From: Fidelibacterota bacterium
Lineage (GTDB): Bacteria; Fidelibacterota; Marinisomatia; SCGC-AAA003-L08; TS1B11
DNA: 64,000 nucleotides
Assembly: GCA_004124875.1 (NCBI GenBank)
Contig: SCKJ01000001.1
Location: 496,001 to 560,000 of the forward strand
Reading direction: 5' to 3'
Position numbers and translations under genes: made by a program. Positions within the stretch are counted from its first letter, which is position 1; every line of letters starts with the position of its first letter. Shown one piece after another: positions 42,453-51,851 of this stretch. The notes beneath the pieces are model-generated. The model saw nothing but the letters and a program-made list of their open reading frames with translations. It searched no databases and was not told the DNA's origin.

Positions 42453-45364
42453 CGGCTGCCTCCGGCCAGTTTGGCGCCGTCCATCAAATACTGAACCCGG
42501 CCGGAAAGATTCAACCTCAACGTGTCCGTACTGAGAAAAGTGATAGGCAAGGCCGTGCCATCGCTATCGGTCAGGGAGAGCACGCGCAGGCGCGCCTGGA
42601 TGTACATGCCGCTCTGGTTGAACAGGTCGAGGCGCTCATCGGTCAGCAGCAACGAATCGAGACCTTCATACCGGGGTTTGAGGGTCAGCGAATCAATGAG
42701 TCTGCTGCCTAAGCCTGCCGCGAGGAGGCTCGTATCGAGACTCATGTAGACCGCCAGTGAGGTTCCGAAGTCAAAATCGTTGCGGTAGCTTATGAACAGC
42801 TGCACCTGCTCAATTCCCTCGGTGACCTGCGGCGAAGAATTGATGCCGGTGACTTGATATGGGGTGGTGGTGATGGTTGCGCCGGAGTCAATGGTCAACA
42901 CCATCGGCGCGGTCAGCTTAAAGGTCCCACCCAGACTTTGCGCGGCCGCCACGGATCCCACCGTGCCATCGCCCCCCAGCCGCGCCGTGCCGACCACAAT
43001 TATCCGCTCCGGCCGGATATTGATGAGCCGGCTCGCGTCAGGCAGATTAACCGAGGCGCTGTCGGTAATGTTCCAGTTCTCCACGGATGTCAACTCTACG
43101 CTGCCGTCGCCGGCGTAAGCCGTAAGGGTCGTGCTGAGATAGACGGGCAAGGTCAGATCGGAATCGAAATTGAGCCTGATTTGAGCCTCGGTGAAGTCAA
43201 AGTAATCGAGGGCCGAAGGGAGTTCCGGGAGCCTCTGCTCAACGGTGTCTATTTCGATTTCCACGGTGTCGATGATGCCGGTGAGAGAGCCGAACCAGAG
43301 TGTATCGACCAATACGGTCGCGGTGATGGAATCGGCCAGCGACAGCGTAAGCAGTGTGGTGTCCGGCACGGTAAGCGTCGATCTATAGCGCAGGCGCTGG
43401 TCGTTGATAGAGAGGCTCAAAGTATAGCCGGAAACGTCCAAATTGAAGGTTTGAGGCGTGGTCTCCGAGGTGACCGGAATCACGAATGAGAGCGGGGCGC
43501 CATTCTTCACCATGTCATCAATCTCGATGAGCAGCTCCGCCGACAGGCCGATCTCGTTGCGTATGGTCACACGAATAGCGCCGGAGTCAATCCGGGCCGA
43601 TTCCACCGCCGTGCCTGAATCGAGGCTGATGAAGTCTTCAGTGATATTCACCGCTTGCGATATAAAGCCGGTGATGGCGTCAAACTCCAGTCCATCCAGG
43701 GCGACGTTGACATCTATGGAATCGAGCAGGAAATAGCTGCCACTTGCGTTGCGCGTGGTGATCTGCATGGTATAGGTGACCCGCTGGTCATCAATGCTCA
43801 CCGGTTGCACTATATAACCTGCCAGGCCAATGGTGTGGACTGTCGTTGCCGATCCCATAAACAGGACGGTGTCAAGGGGCAGACCGGTGCGCAGCAACTC
43901 CGGCACGACCAGGTGGACATCCGCGCTGCCGCCGACACGGTTCAGGATGGACAGCACCAGGGCGCCTGCGGAAATGGAGGCGGTCTGGATGCGGGAGTCT
44001 GACTCTATGGCTATGTCGCCGCTGTCGGAGACGGTCTGCGTGGCCAGCGTTCCGGTCAGTTCGCTGATGGAAATGTTGGTGATGGAGAGGTTAAAGTCCA
44101 CCCTGTCGAACTGGTCAAGGATGACGAAATCCGGAGCGGTGGCCTCGGTGACCAGATTGTAATTGAACTTTAGCTCCTGATTGGAGGGGTCCATAACAAT
44201 GCTCCAGCCCGATAGATCGGTCGTGGGAATGGTGGTGTTGGGGCCTGGCACCAGATTAAAAGTCAGGGTAAACAGCGAATCCCGGCTCTGGAAATAGAGG
44301 CCGGGCATATGCAGGGTGACGGCGCCGGAGAGGGGGGTGCCGTTTTCCGCGGTAATTTCCATTTGCGCCGTCAGCAGGAGCGCCTCCTCCACCACGGTAT
44401 CAGAGGGATCCAGGGCGCTGGCGCTGGAATCGGTGATGGTCTGCGCAGGGACTTTGGCATCGGTACGGGTCACTTGGACCTCACGGGCCGTCACCCGGGT
44501 CCTGAAGGAGGAACTAAGGTCCTCGTTGGTGACTGTCACCAGCGATCCGCCGGAGCCGTTAGATCTGCCCGACACTTCAATCAGCAGGTTGCCCGGCAGA
44601 GCCACCACGAGCTCGCTGAGGTCTTGTGTCAGGGTGGCGGAGTCGCCAACGGCAATCTCATCCGGCCAGGTCATGCGGAACAGGAGGACTCCGAGACTGT
44701 CTTTAACATCAATTACGATGGGCGCGCCGAGGGGCAGAAACATATCGTTGATCAGGGTCACATCGAGGAAACCGCTACTCACATCAGCCCAACGGAACGA
44801 ATCAAATGCGAGCGCTTTCTGGCTCGGAACCAGGTCAAGCGTATCAATCAGCACAGTAGTGCCCCCGCCATCGGCCATGATGGCGCTGTCGAGGGCGCTG
44901 ATCAGCGCCTCGGGCATGATCTCCGAGAACAGGAAGTCCTCTGTCTCCTCGGGAGAGATATTGTCGAGGCGGATCAGACCGATATCGGCGCCGTAAGCCT
45001 TGGTGATATCACTCAAGGTAGCCGGATCGAGTCCGATGCTGAAGCGGGTCTGCGTGCTGTCGAGGCTCACTGCGCTGGCGTAGTGGACAAACGTCTGCTC
45101 AACGGGGTTTGCTTTCAGATGGTTCCCGATGGCGATCCGCTCCAGCTGCACGCTCTTGCTGAAGACGTAAATTCTTTCATCCCCCGATCCGTAAGGGGCC
45201 GTGGTGATCAGCGAATCCTCGAGCAGGACATCCAGGGTAATCTCCATGTCGATGAGGGGCATATCGAAAGAGGCCGACCAGATGGGCAGCTTGCTTTCAT
45301 CCGGCCGTTGCAGGGTGCAGCCTGCAAGCAGAAGGCAAATAAGGATGTATGGGCGGGGTTTCAT
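42449..45364 (-). CDS. Giant repeat-containing surface lipoprotein
   Basis: The 971-residue protein begins with a lipoprotein signal (LICLLLAGC, Cys16). The rest is almost wholly beta and rich in Asp, Ser and Thr. At least three tandem units of about 130 residues are visible by matching landmarks: the SGW/AGY/SGY...DQ/NQ...Y/F pattern at about 385, 515 and 645 (VSIDDQRVTYTM; LSINDQRLRYRS), and LTG/ITG/LTG at 436, 564 and 694. Such stacked domains are common in adhesins and large lipoproteins. No family is recognised. It is translationally coupled to the barrel gene downstream. Confidence 0.6.
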   Translation of the reverse strand: MKPRPYILICLLLAGCTLQRPDESKLPIWSASFDMPLIDMEITLDVLLEDSLITTAPYGSGDERIYVFSKSVQLERIAIGNHLKANPVEQTFVHYASAVSLDSTQTRFSIGLDPATLSDITKAYGADIGLIRLDNISPEETEDFLFSEIMPEALISALDSAIMADGGGTTVLIDTLDLVPSQKALAFDSFRWADVSSGFLDVTLINDMFLPLGAPIVIDVKDSLGVLLFRMTWPDEIAVGDSATLTQDLSELVVALPGNLLIEVSGRSNGSGGSLVTVTNEDLSSSFRTRVTAREVQVTRTDAKVPAQTITDSSASALDPSDTVVEEALLLTAQMEITAENGTPLSGAVTLHMPGLYFQSRDSLFTLTFNLVPGPNTTIPTTDLSGWSIVMDPSNQELKFNYNLVTEATAPDFVILDQFDRVDFNLSITNISISELTGTLATQTVSDSGDIAIESDSRIQTASISAGALVLSILNRVGGSADVHLVVPELLRTGLPLDTVLFMGSATTVHTIGLAGYIVQPVSIDDQRVTYTMQITTRNASGSYFLLDSIDVNVALDGLEFDAITGFISQAVNITEDFISLDSGTAVESARIDSGAIRVTIRNEIGLSAELLIEIDDMVKNGAPLSFVIPVTSETTPQTFNLDVSGYTLSLSINDQRLRYRSTLTVPDTTLLTLSLADSITATVLVDTLWFGSLTGIIDTVEIEIDTVEQRLPELPSALDYFDFTEAQIRLNFDSDLTLPVYLSTTLTAYAGDGSVELTSVENWNITDSASVNLPDASRLINIRPERIIVVGTARLGGDGTVGSVAAAQSLGGTFKLTAPMVLTIDSGATITTTPYQVTGINSSPQVTEGIEQVQLFISYRNDFDFGTSLAVYMSLDTSLLAAGLGSRLIDSLTLKPRYEGLDSLLLTDERLDLFNQSGMYIQARLRVLSLTDSDGTALPITFLSTDTLRLNLSGRVQYLMDGAKLAGGSR

Positions 45365-45711
45365 GCTACGGTTGGACTGAGTCGCTGAATGACGGTCGGA
45401 AAACTAACGGAGCGCCACCTTACTTCAAAGGGTTTGGTCATCATTGCGGCAGTCCACGGCTGCCGGCGGTGGTGCCCACCGGCAATTAGGCTGCAACCTC
45501 CATGCCGACGCACCGTTGCCGGTCTGATGGGGACACAATTGTTCGATTATCTCAGCAGGAAATCGCGGGATGCGCTGTTCCAGGTCATATCCTCTCGGGT
45601 TGGATGGGCTGGTTTGGCTTGTGTGCCGCCGGTTTTTTAGTTAGTTTGACGCTGGTTGGATTCTCCCCACGAACGGGAGAGGCGCGATCCCTTTTACCTG
45701 AGGAGGAGCCT
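45365..45711. other. Divergent intergenic region before the methyltransferase
   Basis: These 347 bases lie between two divergent genes and should hold both promoters. The frame of the methyltransferase is open through the second half and encodes a hydrophobic stretch after an ATG at 45604 (GLCAAGFLVSLTLVGF), which would give a membrane-anchored form. The GTG at 45712 with AGGAGG looks better. No RNA or repeat was seen. Confidence 0.4.
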
Positions 45712-46497
45712 GTGAGCACGTCCCAAGCAGTACCTGCCCTTTCGCAGAGCGATCTGCGCGACGCCGTCAAAAGTGAATATGCCGAGGTGGCCCGAAACCC
45801 GGAGAAGGGGTTTCACTTCCACACCGGGCGTGACGCCGCCGAGCGGTTGATGTACTCGCCGGAGATGTATGCCCGGCTGCCGGAGGGGAGTATCGCCTCA
45901 TTTGCGGGCACCGGCAACCCGTTCCTGGGCGGCGAGCTGAATATGGGGGAAACGGTGATTGACGCCGGCTCCGGCTCCGGTTTCGATGCCCTCATCGCCG
46001 CGACGATGGTTGGGGAGGAAGGCCAGGTTACCGGTGTCGATATGACCCCCGAAATGCTGGCCAAGGCAACTGCCGGGGCGGAGGAGATGGGCGCCGGCCA
46101 TGTTGAGTTTGTCAACGGCCTGATAGAGGAGCTGCCCTTCACCGACAACCATGCGGATGTGCTCATCAGCAACGGCGTCCTCAACCTCACTCTGGATAAG
46201 GTCGCAACGTTGCGCGAGTGGCTGCGGGTGCTCAAGCCGGGCGGCCGTCTACAGTTTGGCGATATCCTGGTAGCGCGCAAGATACCCGATTCGGCGCTGG
46301 ATGACATATCACTCTGGACCGGCTGAATCGCTGGCGGTCTGCTGGAAGCAGATCTCATTCTTGCCATGACGACAGCCGGATTTGAAGGGGCTACCATTAT
46401 CCGGAAGCACAACATATTCGAAGATGTGGCCGACCCCTCAAGCGCGTTGAAATTCGGTACGATAGGGATTTCGGTCAAGGCGACAAAACCGGCCTGA
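45712..46497 (+). CDS. ArsM-like SAM methyltransferase, probable selenoprotein (Sec at TGA 46324)
   Basis: The start is GTG 45712, 5-11 bp after AGGAGG. SAM-binding motif I is DAGSGSGFD (83-91), with GVDMTPEML after it. The frame meets TGA at 46324-46326 (codon 205), then continues for 56 codons with clear family homology (IAGGLLEADLILAMTTAGFE; FGTIGISVKATKP) to TGA 46495-46497. The context LWTG-TGA-IAGG aligns with the WGEC-LGG-type arsenic-binding Cys of ArsM/AS3MT (Cys156 in the human enzyme, from memory). A SECIS-like hairpin follows. The protein has no Cys at all; the usual GCGNP Cys is Thr (FAGTGNPF). Substrate may be arsenic, selenium or another thiophile. A nonsense mutation is the alternative. 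Confidence 0.75.
46336..46354 (+). promoter_or_regulatory. Candidate bacterial SECIS element
   Basis: GGTCTGCT (46336-46343) pairs with AGCAGATC (46347-46354) over 8 bp with one G-T wobble, leaving the loop GGA. The first loop G is 18 nt after the TGA. Known bacterial SECIS hairpins have a short stem and a G in the first two loop positions at about 16-37 nt from the codon, so the fit is good. Confidence 0.65.
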
Positions 46498-46519
46498 TGC
46501 CACCCTGACCGGGGCGGCC

Positions 46520-48889
46520 TCAGCGCAGGTTGTCCTCGAAAAGTTTGAGGATGCGGCTGTACTCATCGGTCCAGCTGCTCGGTTCCTTGAACGCGTGTCC
46601 CTCCATGGGGTAGACGGCCAGTTCCCAGTTGTCTTTGCCCAGCTCGATGAGCCGCTGGGTCAACCGCACCACATCCTGGAAATGGACGTTCGTGTCGACC
46701 ATTCCGTGGAGGATCAGCAGCGCCCCTTCCAACCCCTGTGCATGGTAAATCGGTGAGCTGCGGCGGTAGGCCACGCTGTCCGCGACCGGGATATTCAGGA
46801 TGCGCGATGTGTAGCCGTGATTATAGTGGGCCCAGTCCGTGACCGATCGCAACCCGGCAGCTGCAGCGAAGACTCCGGGCTCGGTGAACATGGCCATTAA
46901 AGCAATGAAGCCGCCATACGATCCACCGTACAAACCGATGCGCTCAGGGTCGACGCCATGCTCTTTCACCAGGTAGGCGGCGCCGTCCACATTGTCGTCC
47001 AGATCCTTGCCGCCCATATGCCGGTAAATGGCGGTACGCCAGTCGCGGCCATAACCTGCGCTTGCACGGTAGTCGAGATCAAGGACCGTGTAGCCCATAT
47101 CGGTGAGCAGGTTGTTGAACATGTACTCGCGGAAGTAGGTGCTCCACCACTGATGCGCGTTATGCAGGTAGCCGGCGCCATGGACAAAAACCACCCCGGC
47201 TCCATTGGTCTTGGCGGGGTCAGGCTTGTACAGCCGGCCGTAGATTTTGGCCTTGTCTCTGGCTGGTATAATGACAAACTCAGGCTCACGCCACGGGTAG
47301 GCCTTGAAGGCGTCGCTCTGGCTGGTGGTGATGCGCTGCGGTTCGGCTCCCGGTATGGCCGCCTGCAGGTAGAGTTCCCACGGGCGGTTGCTGACCGAAT
47401 GCCGCAACGCCAGCTGCGAGCCGTCAGGACTCAGCGACACATCGACCCGGCCCGGCAGGCGGGTCAACTGCTCCATGTTCCCGCCGCTCACCGCAATGCG
47501 GTAGACATGGCGGATACCGGGATGATCGGGGTTGGCCGTAAAGATGAAACTGGAGCCGTCAGGGGTCAGGATGGGATCGTAGACCTCAAACTTGCCTTTG
47601 GTGAGCTGTTTGCGTTTTTTACCGTCGCTGCCTACGGTGTACAGATGGGCGTAGCCGGTGCCTTCGGACTGATACCAGATGGTGCGATTATCCTGGAGCC
47701 AGCCCCACGTGCGCGGCGTGCCCCACCATCTGGCGGCCACGGAGCCGAGCCAGGCGTCGTCATGTTCGTGCAGCAGGACGGTGAGCTTGCCCGATGGCAG
47801 ATCGACGCGCAAAAGCCAGCGGTCCTTGAAATCGACCGCCAGCAACTGCACGACAGCCCTTTTGCCATCGTCCGACCAGAGCGGTCCCTGGTAGTAGACT
47901 TCGCGCCGCTTGGCCGCCTTGCCTTTGCGGCGGTCCGACTTTTTTTCCGCCTGCTTGGCGCCGGTGAACTTCTGGAAATCATCAATGCCGGGGACGCCGT
48001 CAAGCTCGAGATAGGTGACTTTATCGGCTCCAATGTCGAAAATGCCCAGCTGGTAAGTGGCGCCTGGCGATCCCACTTTCGGCCTGGCCTCCAGGTCATC
48101 GGTGTACCCACTCTCGGTAATGTAATTGGGCACAACAGTACCGGCCCGGTCACCCGGTTCGTCCACTTTAATGAAGGTGACAAAGCGCTGATCAGGCGAG
48201 AGTTGCACGCTCTGCACCCGCGACTTGCCCTTGTAGACGGCAGGAATGTTGGGCGGATCGTCTTGCGACTCCTCTTTATCCCTGGCCTGCCGGTCGAGCC
48301 GCTCATCGAGAATGCCGATGAGGCTGCGTTCTTCGCGGGCCAGCCAGCCCTTGAAGCCTTCGGGTTTTTTGTCCTCGGTGACCTCACCTTTGCGAAAATC
48401 GATGATCTGTCGTGTCTGACCCGATTCGCGCTGCCAGAGGTAAAGGTTATCGCCCTGCCGGTAGACGATGTCGTTGCCGTAAAAGCGGGCGTCCGATTCC
48501 CGCGCCTGGGTCGTGGTGATATGGCTCACCTGACCGGAGCCGATATCCAGCAGCAACACATCGCCGTACCTGGTGTAGGTCTTCCAGAGGCGGTCATCGC
48601 TGTAGTCGCCGCCGGATGACGGCAGCCAGCGTTCCTCTTCTTCACTCACCTTGACGATCTCTCCCGCTGCGAGATCGTACCGGTACTGGGCGTCGTCATC
48701 TTCAGCGTCGGGATTCCACCGGAAATAGATGGATTTACCATCCTCCGACCAGTTTATTCTGCTGGGACTGACGCCGATCCATTTGGAATCGGCCATGATT
48801 TTGGATACCGACAAGCCGGATGTCGATTGGGCCTGGAGTCCCGCCGCCAACAGGCAGGCGGCAAGGACCGTTGATAAGCTGCGCGTCAT
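46520..48889 (-). CDS. Prolyl-oligopeptidase-family (S9) serine peptidase, exported
   Basis: From ATG 48889 about 789 residues: a signal peptide (STVLAACLLAAGLQAQ), an N-terminal DPP-IV-type beta-propeller (repeated WSDDGKRAV-, PDGSSFIFTANPDHPG-like blades), and a C-terminal alpha/beta hydrolase with the nucleophile in GLYGGSYGGFIALM, Asp in HGMVDTNVHFQD and His in YPMEGHAFKEP. These enzymes cleave short peptides in the periplasm. An upstream ATG at 48919 would spoil the signal peptide. It converges on the selenoprotein gene with 22 bp between them. Confidence 0.9.
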   Translation of the reverse strand: MTRSLSTVLAACLLAAGLQAQSTSGLSVSKIMADSKWIGVSPSRINWSEDGKSIYFRWNPDAEDDDAQYRYDLAAGEIVKVSEEEERWLPSSGGDYSDDRLWKTYTRYGDVLLLDIGSGQVSHITTTQARESDARFYGNDIVYRQGDNLYLWQRESGQTRQIIDFRKGEVTEDKKPEGFKGWLAREERSLIGILDERLDRQARDKEESQDDPPNIPAVYKGKSRVQSVQLSPDQRFVTFIKVDEPGDRAGTVVPNYITESGYTDDLEARPKVGSPGATYQLGIFDIGADKVTYLELDGVPGIDDFQKFTGAKQAEKKSDRRKGKAAKRREVYYQGPLWSDDGKRAVVQLLAVDFKDRWLLRVDLPSGKLTVLLHEHDDAWLGSVAARWWGTPRTWGWLQDNRTIWYQSEGTGYAHLYTVGSDGKKRKQLTKGKFEVYDPILTPDGSSFIFTANPDHPGIRHVYRIAVSGGNMEQLTRLPGRVDVSLSPDGSQLALRHSVSNRPWELYLQAAIPGAEPQRITTSQSDAFKAYPWREPEFVIIPARDKAKIYGRLYKPDPAKTNGAGVVFVHGAGYLHNAHQWWSTYFREYMFNNLLTDMGYTVLDLDYRASAGYGRDWRTAIYRHMGGKDLDDNVDGAAYLVKEHGVDPERIGLYGGSYGGFIALMAMFTEPGVFAAAAGLRSVTDWAHYNHGYTSRILNIPVADSVAYRRSSPIYHAQGLEGALLILHGMVDTNVHFQDVVRLTQRLIELGKDNWELAVYPMEGHAFKEPSSWTDEYSRILKLFEDNLR

Positions 48890-49096
48890 GCTGTGCACCC
48901 TCCGTAAATAATGCGCCAAAGGTAGGCTTCCGGTGGACTGGAATCAGGGGAATTCGGTTCCATCGTTACAGCGTCAACGGATGGTATCACAGGAGCTGCA
49001 AGTGAAGCGGCAGGTATTCCTTGGATGAAAGATTTGAATAACTTACCTTCCCAGCAATTGTTCCAATATGTAGCGAAAACCTAAGGACCTAAGGGA

Positions 49097-51463
49097 ATGG
49101 AATTATTACGAAAAGCACTAAAATCTAAGAGGGTAACTCCCTTTTGTTTGTTACCGGCCTGTCTACTTTTATTCATAGGCCCGGCTTATGGAGATGATTG
49201 GAAAAGTATCGGTCCTTACGGAGGATATCTCTCCTCCATCGTTGTTGATCCAAACCAGCCGGGCACCGTTTATGCTCTCGGTCGCGGCCAAATATTCAAG
49301 AGTAAAAACGGTGGAGAGAGTTGGCGAAATATTTCTCCTACGGGCCTGACGAGCTATTCAAGACCCCGTCTTGTTATTTCATCTGAATATCCTGGACATC
49401 TTTATCTTATTGGAGGTAAGGGAAAGCTACTTGAGAGTATCGATGAAGGCGAAAAGTGGACCAAATATTTTCTGGATTCGGTAATTCAGATTCTTTTCAT
49501 CAGTCCCCATGATCTGGATTATTTTATTGCTTACAAGACATTGGATCGGGGGCTTTATGATCCTTGGCCGCATACGCTCGTTAAAACGACGGATGGCGGA
49601 TTTACATGGGTAGAGATTAGTAACGGCATCGATACAACCCTGGGTCCAATTCAAGTTTGGGTGAATCCTTATCATCCCGACCAGATCATGGCTCAACAAC
49701 TCATTTCATATGGTGGCGATGTGATCGACGGACAAATCGTATATGTCAGCTCGAATGGCGGGGGTAATTGGAAACTGAATGAGATCGGTGGCAATGGCGT
49801 TAGATCCGTTGAATTTGATCCACAAACCACGGAAGTGCTATACATACATACATATGATGGCTGGCGAAAAACAATTGACGGCGCAACAACATGGTTTGGT
49901 ATTCCCACAGAACAATTCCCATCAGAATTAGCCAGTTTAATTATCGATCCTAACAATTCTTCTGTTTTATATGGAGTATTTGAATCTGAGCAAAGGGATC
50001 AGCAGTCCATTTATAAAAGCATGGATGGTGGCCTAACATTGGATGAGGTCGGCATTGTCTCTCCTGCCGTTTCGATCATATCCATGGGAATCAATCCACA
50101 GGAATCTAGTACACTTTATGCTGGGATTTATCCCTATGGCATTTTTAAAAGCTCCGATAGCGGAATCAATTGGCATCAGGAGACTAGTGGTCTCCATATG
50201 ACGGATGTGTATTCCATGGCCGCTGTTTCGGCGGATCACATATACGCTGGAGTAAGTAATATCGGAATCATGCGGACTAGAGATAGGGGAAATACCTGGG
50301 ACATAATAATTGATAATACCTCCACAACACCAGGGAAGGTTGTCATATCCCAGAGCAATCCTTCTCTCATATACTCTGACGCATTGCCGTCAACTCTCTA
50401 CAGTGCCGATCCTACTTGGGCTGAGACTGGAGGATTAGCTGTAAGTGATGATGGAGGTGATTCCTGGGAGTATTTGAGAATAGGTTGGCGTGGATTTAGG
50501 ATATTCGACATAAGTTTTGACGGCCATATAATTTATGGCAGCGTATTTTTGGGGGACATCGATGGGTTGATCACCAGTGGAATAATAATGAGCTCAAACG
50601 GCGGCCGTTCATGGGACCTGCTTGACTTAGGTATCGAAGGTGTTAATTGGATTGAGAAAATCGAGGTGGATCCTTCAAATGCGGATATTCTTTACGCACT
50701 ACTTTGGCTAAGGGGCGGTGTGGATCAGAACATTATTGTCAAGTCCACTGATGGAGGCACCCATTGGAATATCATTGCAGAGAACGTGAATTCCTTTTAT
50801 CTGAATACGACCAACCCTTCCTACCTGTATTACCAAGGCGGGGCTCCTGATCTTCAATTCTATGTGAGCGATAACCGGGGAGCTACATGGACTTTTCAAT
50901 CCACGTCCCCTGGATTTCATGATCTGGTAGTCCACCCCGCTGATGCGCAAACGTCATTTGCATCCACGATGGCAGTTCCGCAAGAAATCCTAGTCAGCTA
51001 CGACCACGGGCAGAGTTGGTCGGCATTATCTCAGGTTGCCCATGGAGTTGTTATTCACGATCTTGCCGTTGTGTTAGCCGATTCAATCTACTTGTTTGGG
51101 AGCAGTCGGCGAGGAGGCGTAAAATTATTACCACAGCCGAAGCGTAATTCTACGAATGGAACAAAAGCCCGGTCGGTCATATCCAAACTTAGTCTTTCAG
51201 TCAACTATCCGAATCCCTTTAATAATCGCACTACAATAAAATACGCTTTGCCAGTTACAGCCAATGTCTCTTTAGAGATTTACGATTTGGCGGGCCGGAA
51301 TGTCAGGCAGCTTTTCAACGATAGCAGGCACGTAACGGGGGAATATACCGCTGCGTGGGATGGTAAAGATGGGGCTGCCCGCGACCTCCCTTCAGGCATC
51401 TATATCGCCCGTTTAACCGCTATGAATCTCACAAAATCTATCAAGATGGTTCTGTTGAAATAG
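49097..51463 (+). CDS. Secreted beta-propeller (BNR-like) protein with C-terminal sorting domain
   Basis: The 788-residue protein has a signal peptide (PACLLLFIGPAYG) and many repeats of the form S.DGG..W.......-DP.....LYA, as in sialidase/BNR or YCF48-type propellers (SIDEGEKWTKYF; SSNGGGNWKLNE; STDGGTHWNIIA). The last 90 residues form a Marinimicrobia/Bacteroidetes-type secretion domain (SVNYPNPFNNRTTIKYAL; DLPSGIYIARL), as in type IX or FlgD-like sorting. The gene is visibly more A/T-rich, with many AT-ending codons, than everything around it, suggesting recent acquisition. Function unknown. Confidence 0.8.
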   Translation: MELLRKALKSKRVTPFCLLPACLLLFIGPAYGDDWKSIGPYGGYLSSIVVDPNQPGTVYALGRGQIFKSKNGGESWRNISPTGLTSYSRPRLVISSEYPGHLYLIGGKGKLLESIDEGEKWTKYFLDSVIQILFISPHDLDYFIAYKTLDRGLYDPWPHTLVKTTDGGFTWVEISNGIDTTLGPIQVWVNPYHPDQIMAQQLISYGGDVIDGQIVYVSSNGGGNWKLNEIGGNGVRSVEFDPQTTEVLYIHTYDGWRKTIDGATTWFGIPTEQFPSELASLIIDPNNSSVLYGVFESEQRDQQSIYKSMDGGLTLDEVGIVSPAVSIISMGINPQESSTLYAGIYPYGIFKSSDSGINWHQETSGLHMTDVYSMAAVSADHIYAGVSNIGIMRTRDRGNTWDIIIDNTSTTPGKVVISQSNPSLIYSDALPSTLYSADPTWAETGGLAVSDDGGDSWEYLRIGWRGFRIFDISFDGHIIYGSVFLGDIDGLITSGIIMSSNGGRSWDLLDLGIEGVNWIEKIEVDPSNADILYALLWLRGGVDQNIIVKSTDGGTHWNIIAENVNSFYLNTTNPSYLYYQGGAPDLQFYVSDNRGATWTFQSTSPGFHDLVVHPADAQTSFASTMAVPQEILVSYDHGQSWSALSQVAHGVVIHDLAVVLADSIYLFGSSRRGGVKLLPQPKRNSTNGTKARSVISKLSLSVNYPNPFNNRTTIKYALPVTANVSLEIYDLAGRNVRQLFNDSRHVTGEYTAAWDGKDGAARDLPSGIYIARLTAMNLTKSIKMVLLK

Positions 51464-51851
51464 TATCCAAGGATACCAAAGGCATGCTCTTGTTACGCAT
51501 CCACCGGGATCAGATCAATGTATTGCCGCACACCCAGTTTTGATAATCGGGCGATCAGACCGATAATTTCCTGTTTATGGGATTGGTCACCATCGATTTG
51601 TTGGATATTGCCTCGGGTGGGCGGGGGCCTGCCGTAAAGTGGGCGATATTCCCGGGTACTGGTTCCCGCAGTTAATTATTTAATACCCTGAGCATATCCA
51701 GATCGAGTTGCGACAGGCGCGCGCCCTGATCGCAGACCGGGTGGGTCCAGCGCCCTGCAAATCACTTCAGATGATCGCCCCTTCCTCGTAACTTGGCATC
51801 CCCGTTGATCATATTTTCATGCCACAGCCGCTTTCATTTAAGGAGAGGCAG
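51464..51851. other. Intergenic region with degraded coding sequence
   Basis: No intact gene is seen in these 388 bases. On the minus strand a 60-codon open stretch at 51493-51675 reads as protein (TRGNIQQIDGDQSHKQEIIG, then LSKLGVRQYIDLIPVDA) but lacks any usable start. A second frame ends at 51672 with LSQLDLDMLRVLNN. These look like two remnants of lost genes. The Shine-Dalgarno AAGGAGAGG of the M14 gene lies at the right edge. Confidence 0.35.

Noticed and set aside
44309-45388. A plus-strand frame of 359 codons opposite the giant lipoprotein
   Set aside because: The lipoprotein has a lipobox and regular repeats; the antisense frame is rich in His, Gln and Gly and shows no features.
46958-48619. 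A plus-strand frame of 553 codons opposite the S9 peptidase
   Set aside because: The peptidase on the minus strand has signal peptide, propeller and catalytic triad; the antisense frame is a codon-bias shadow.
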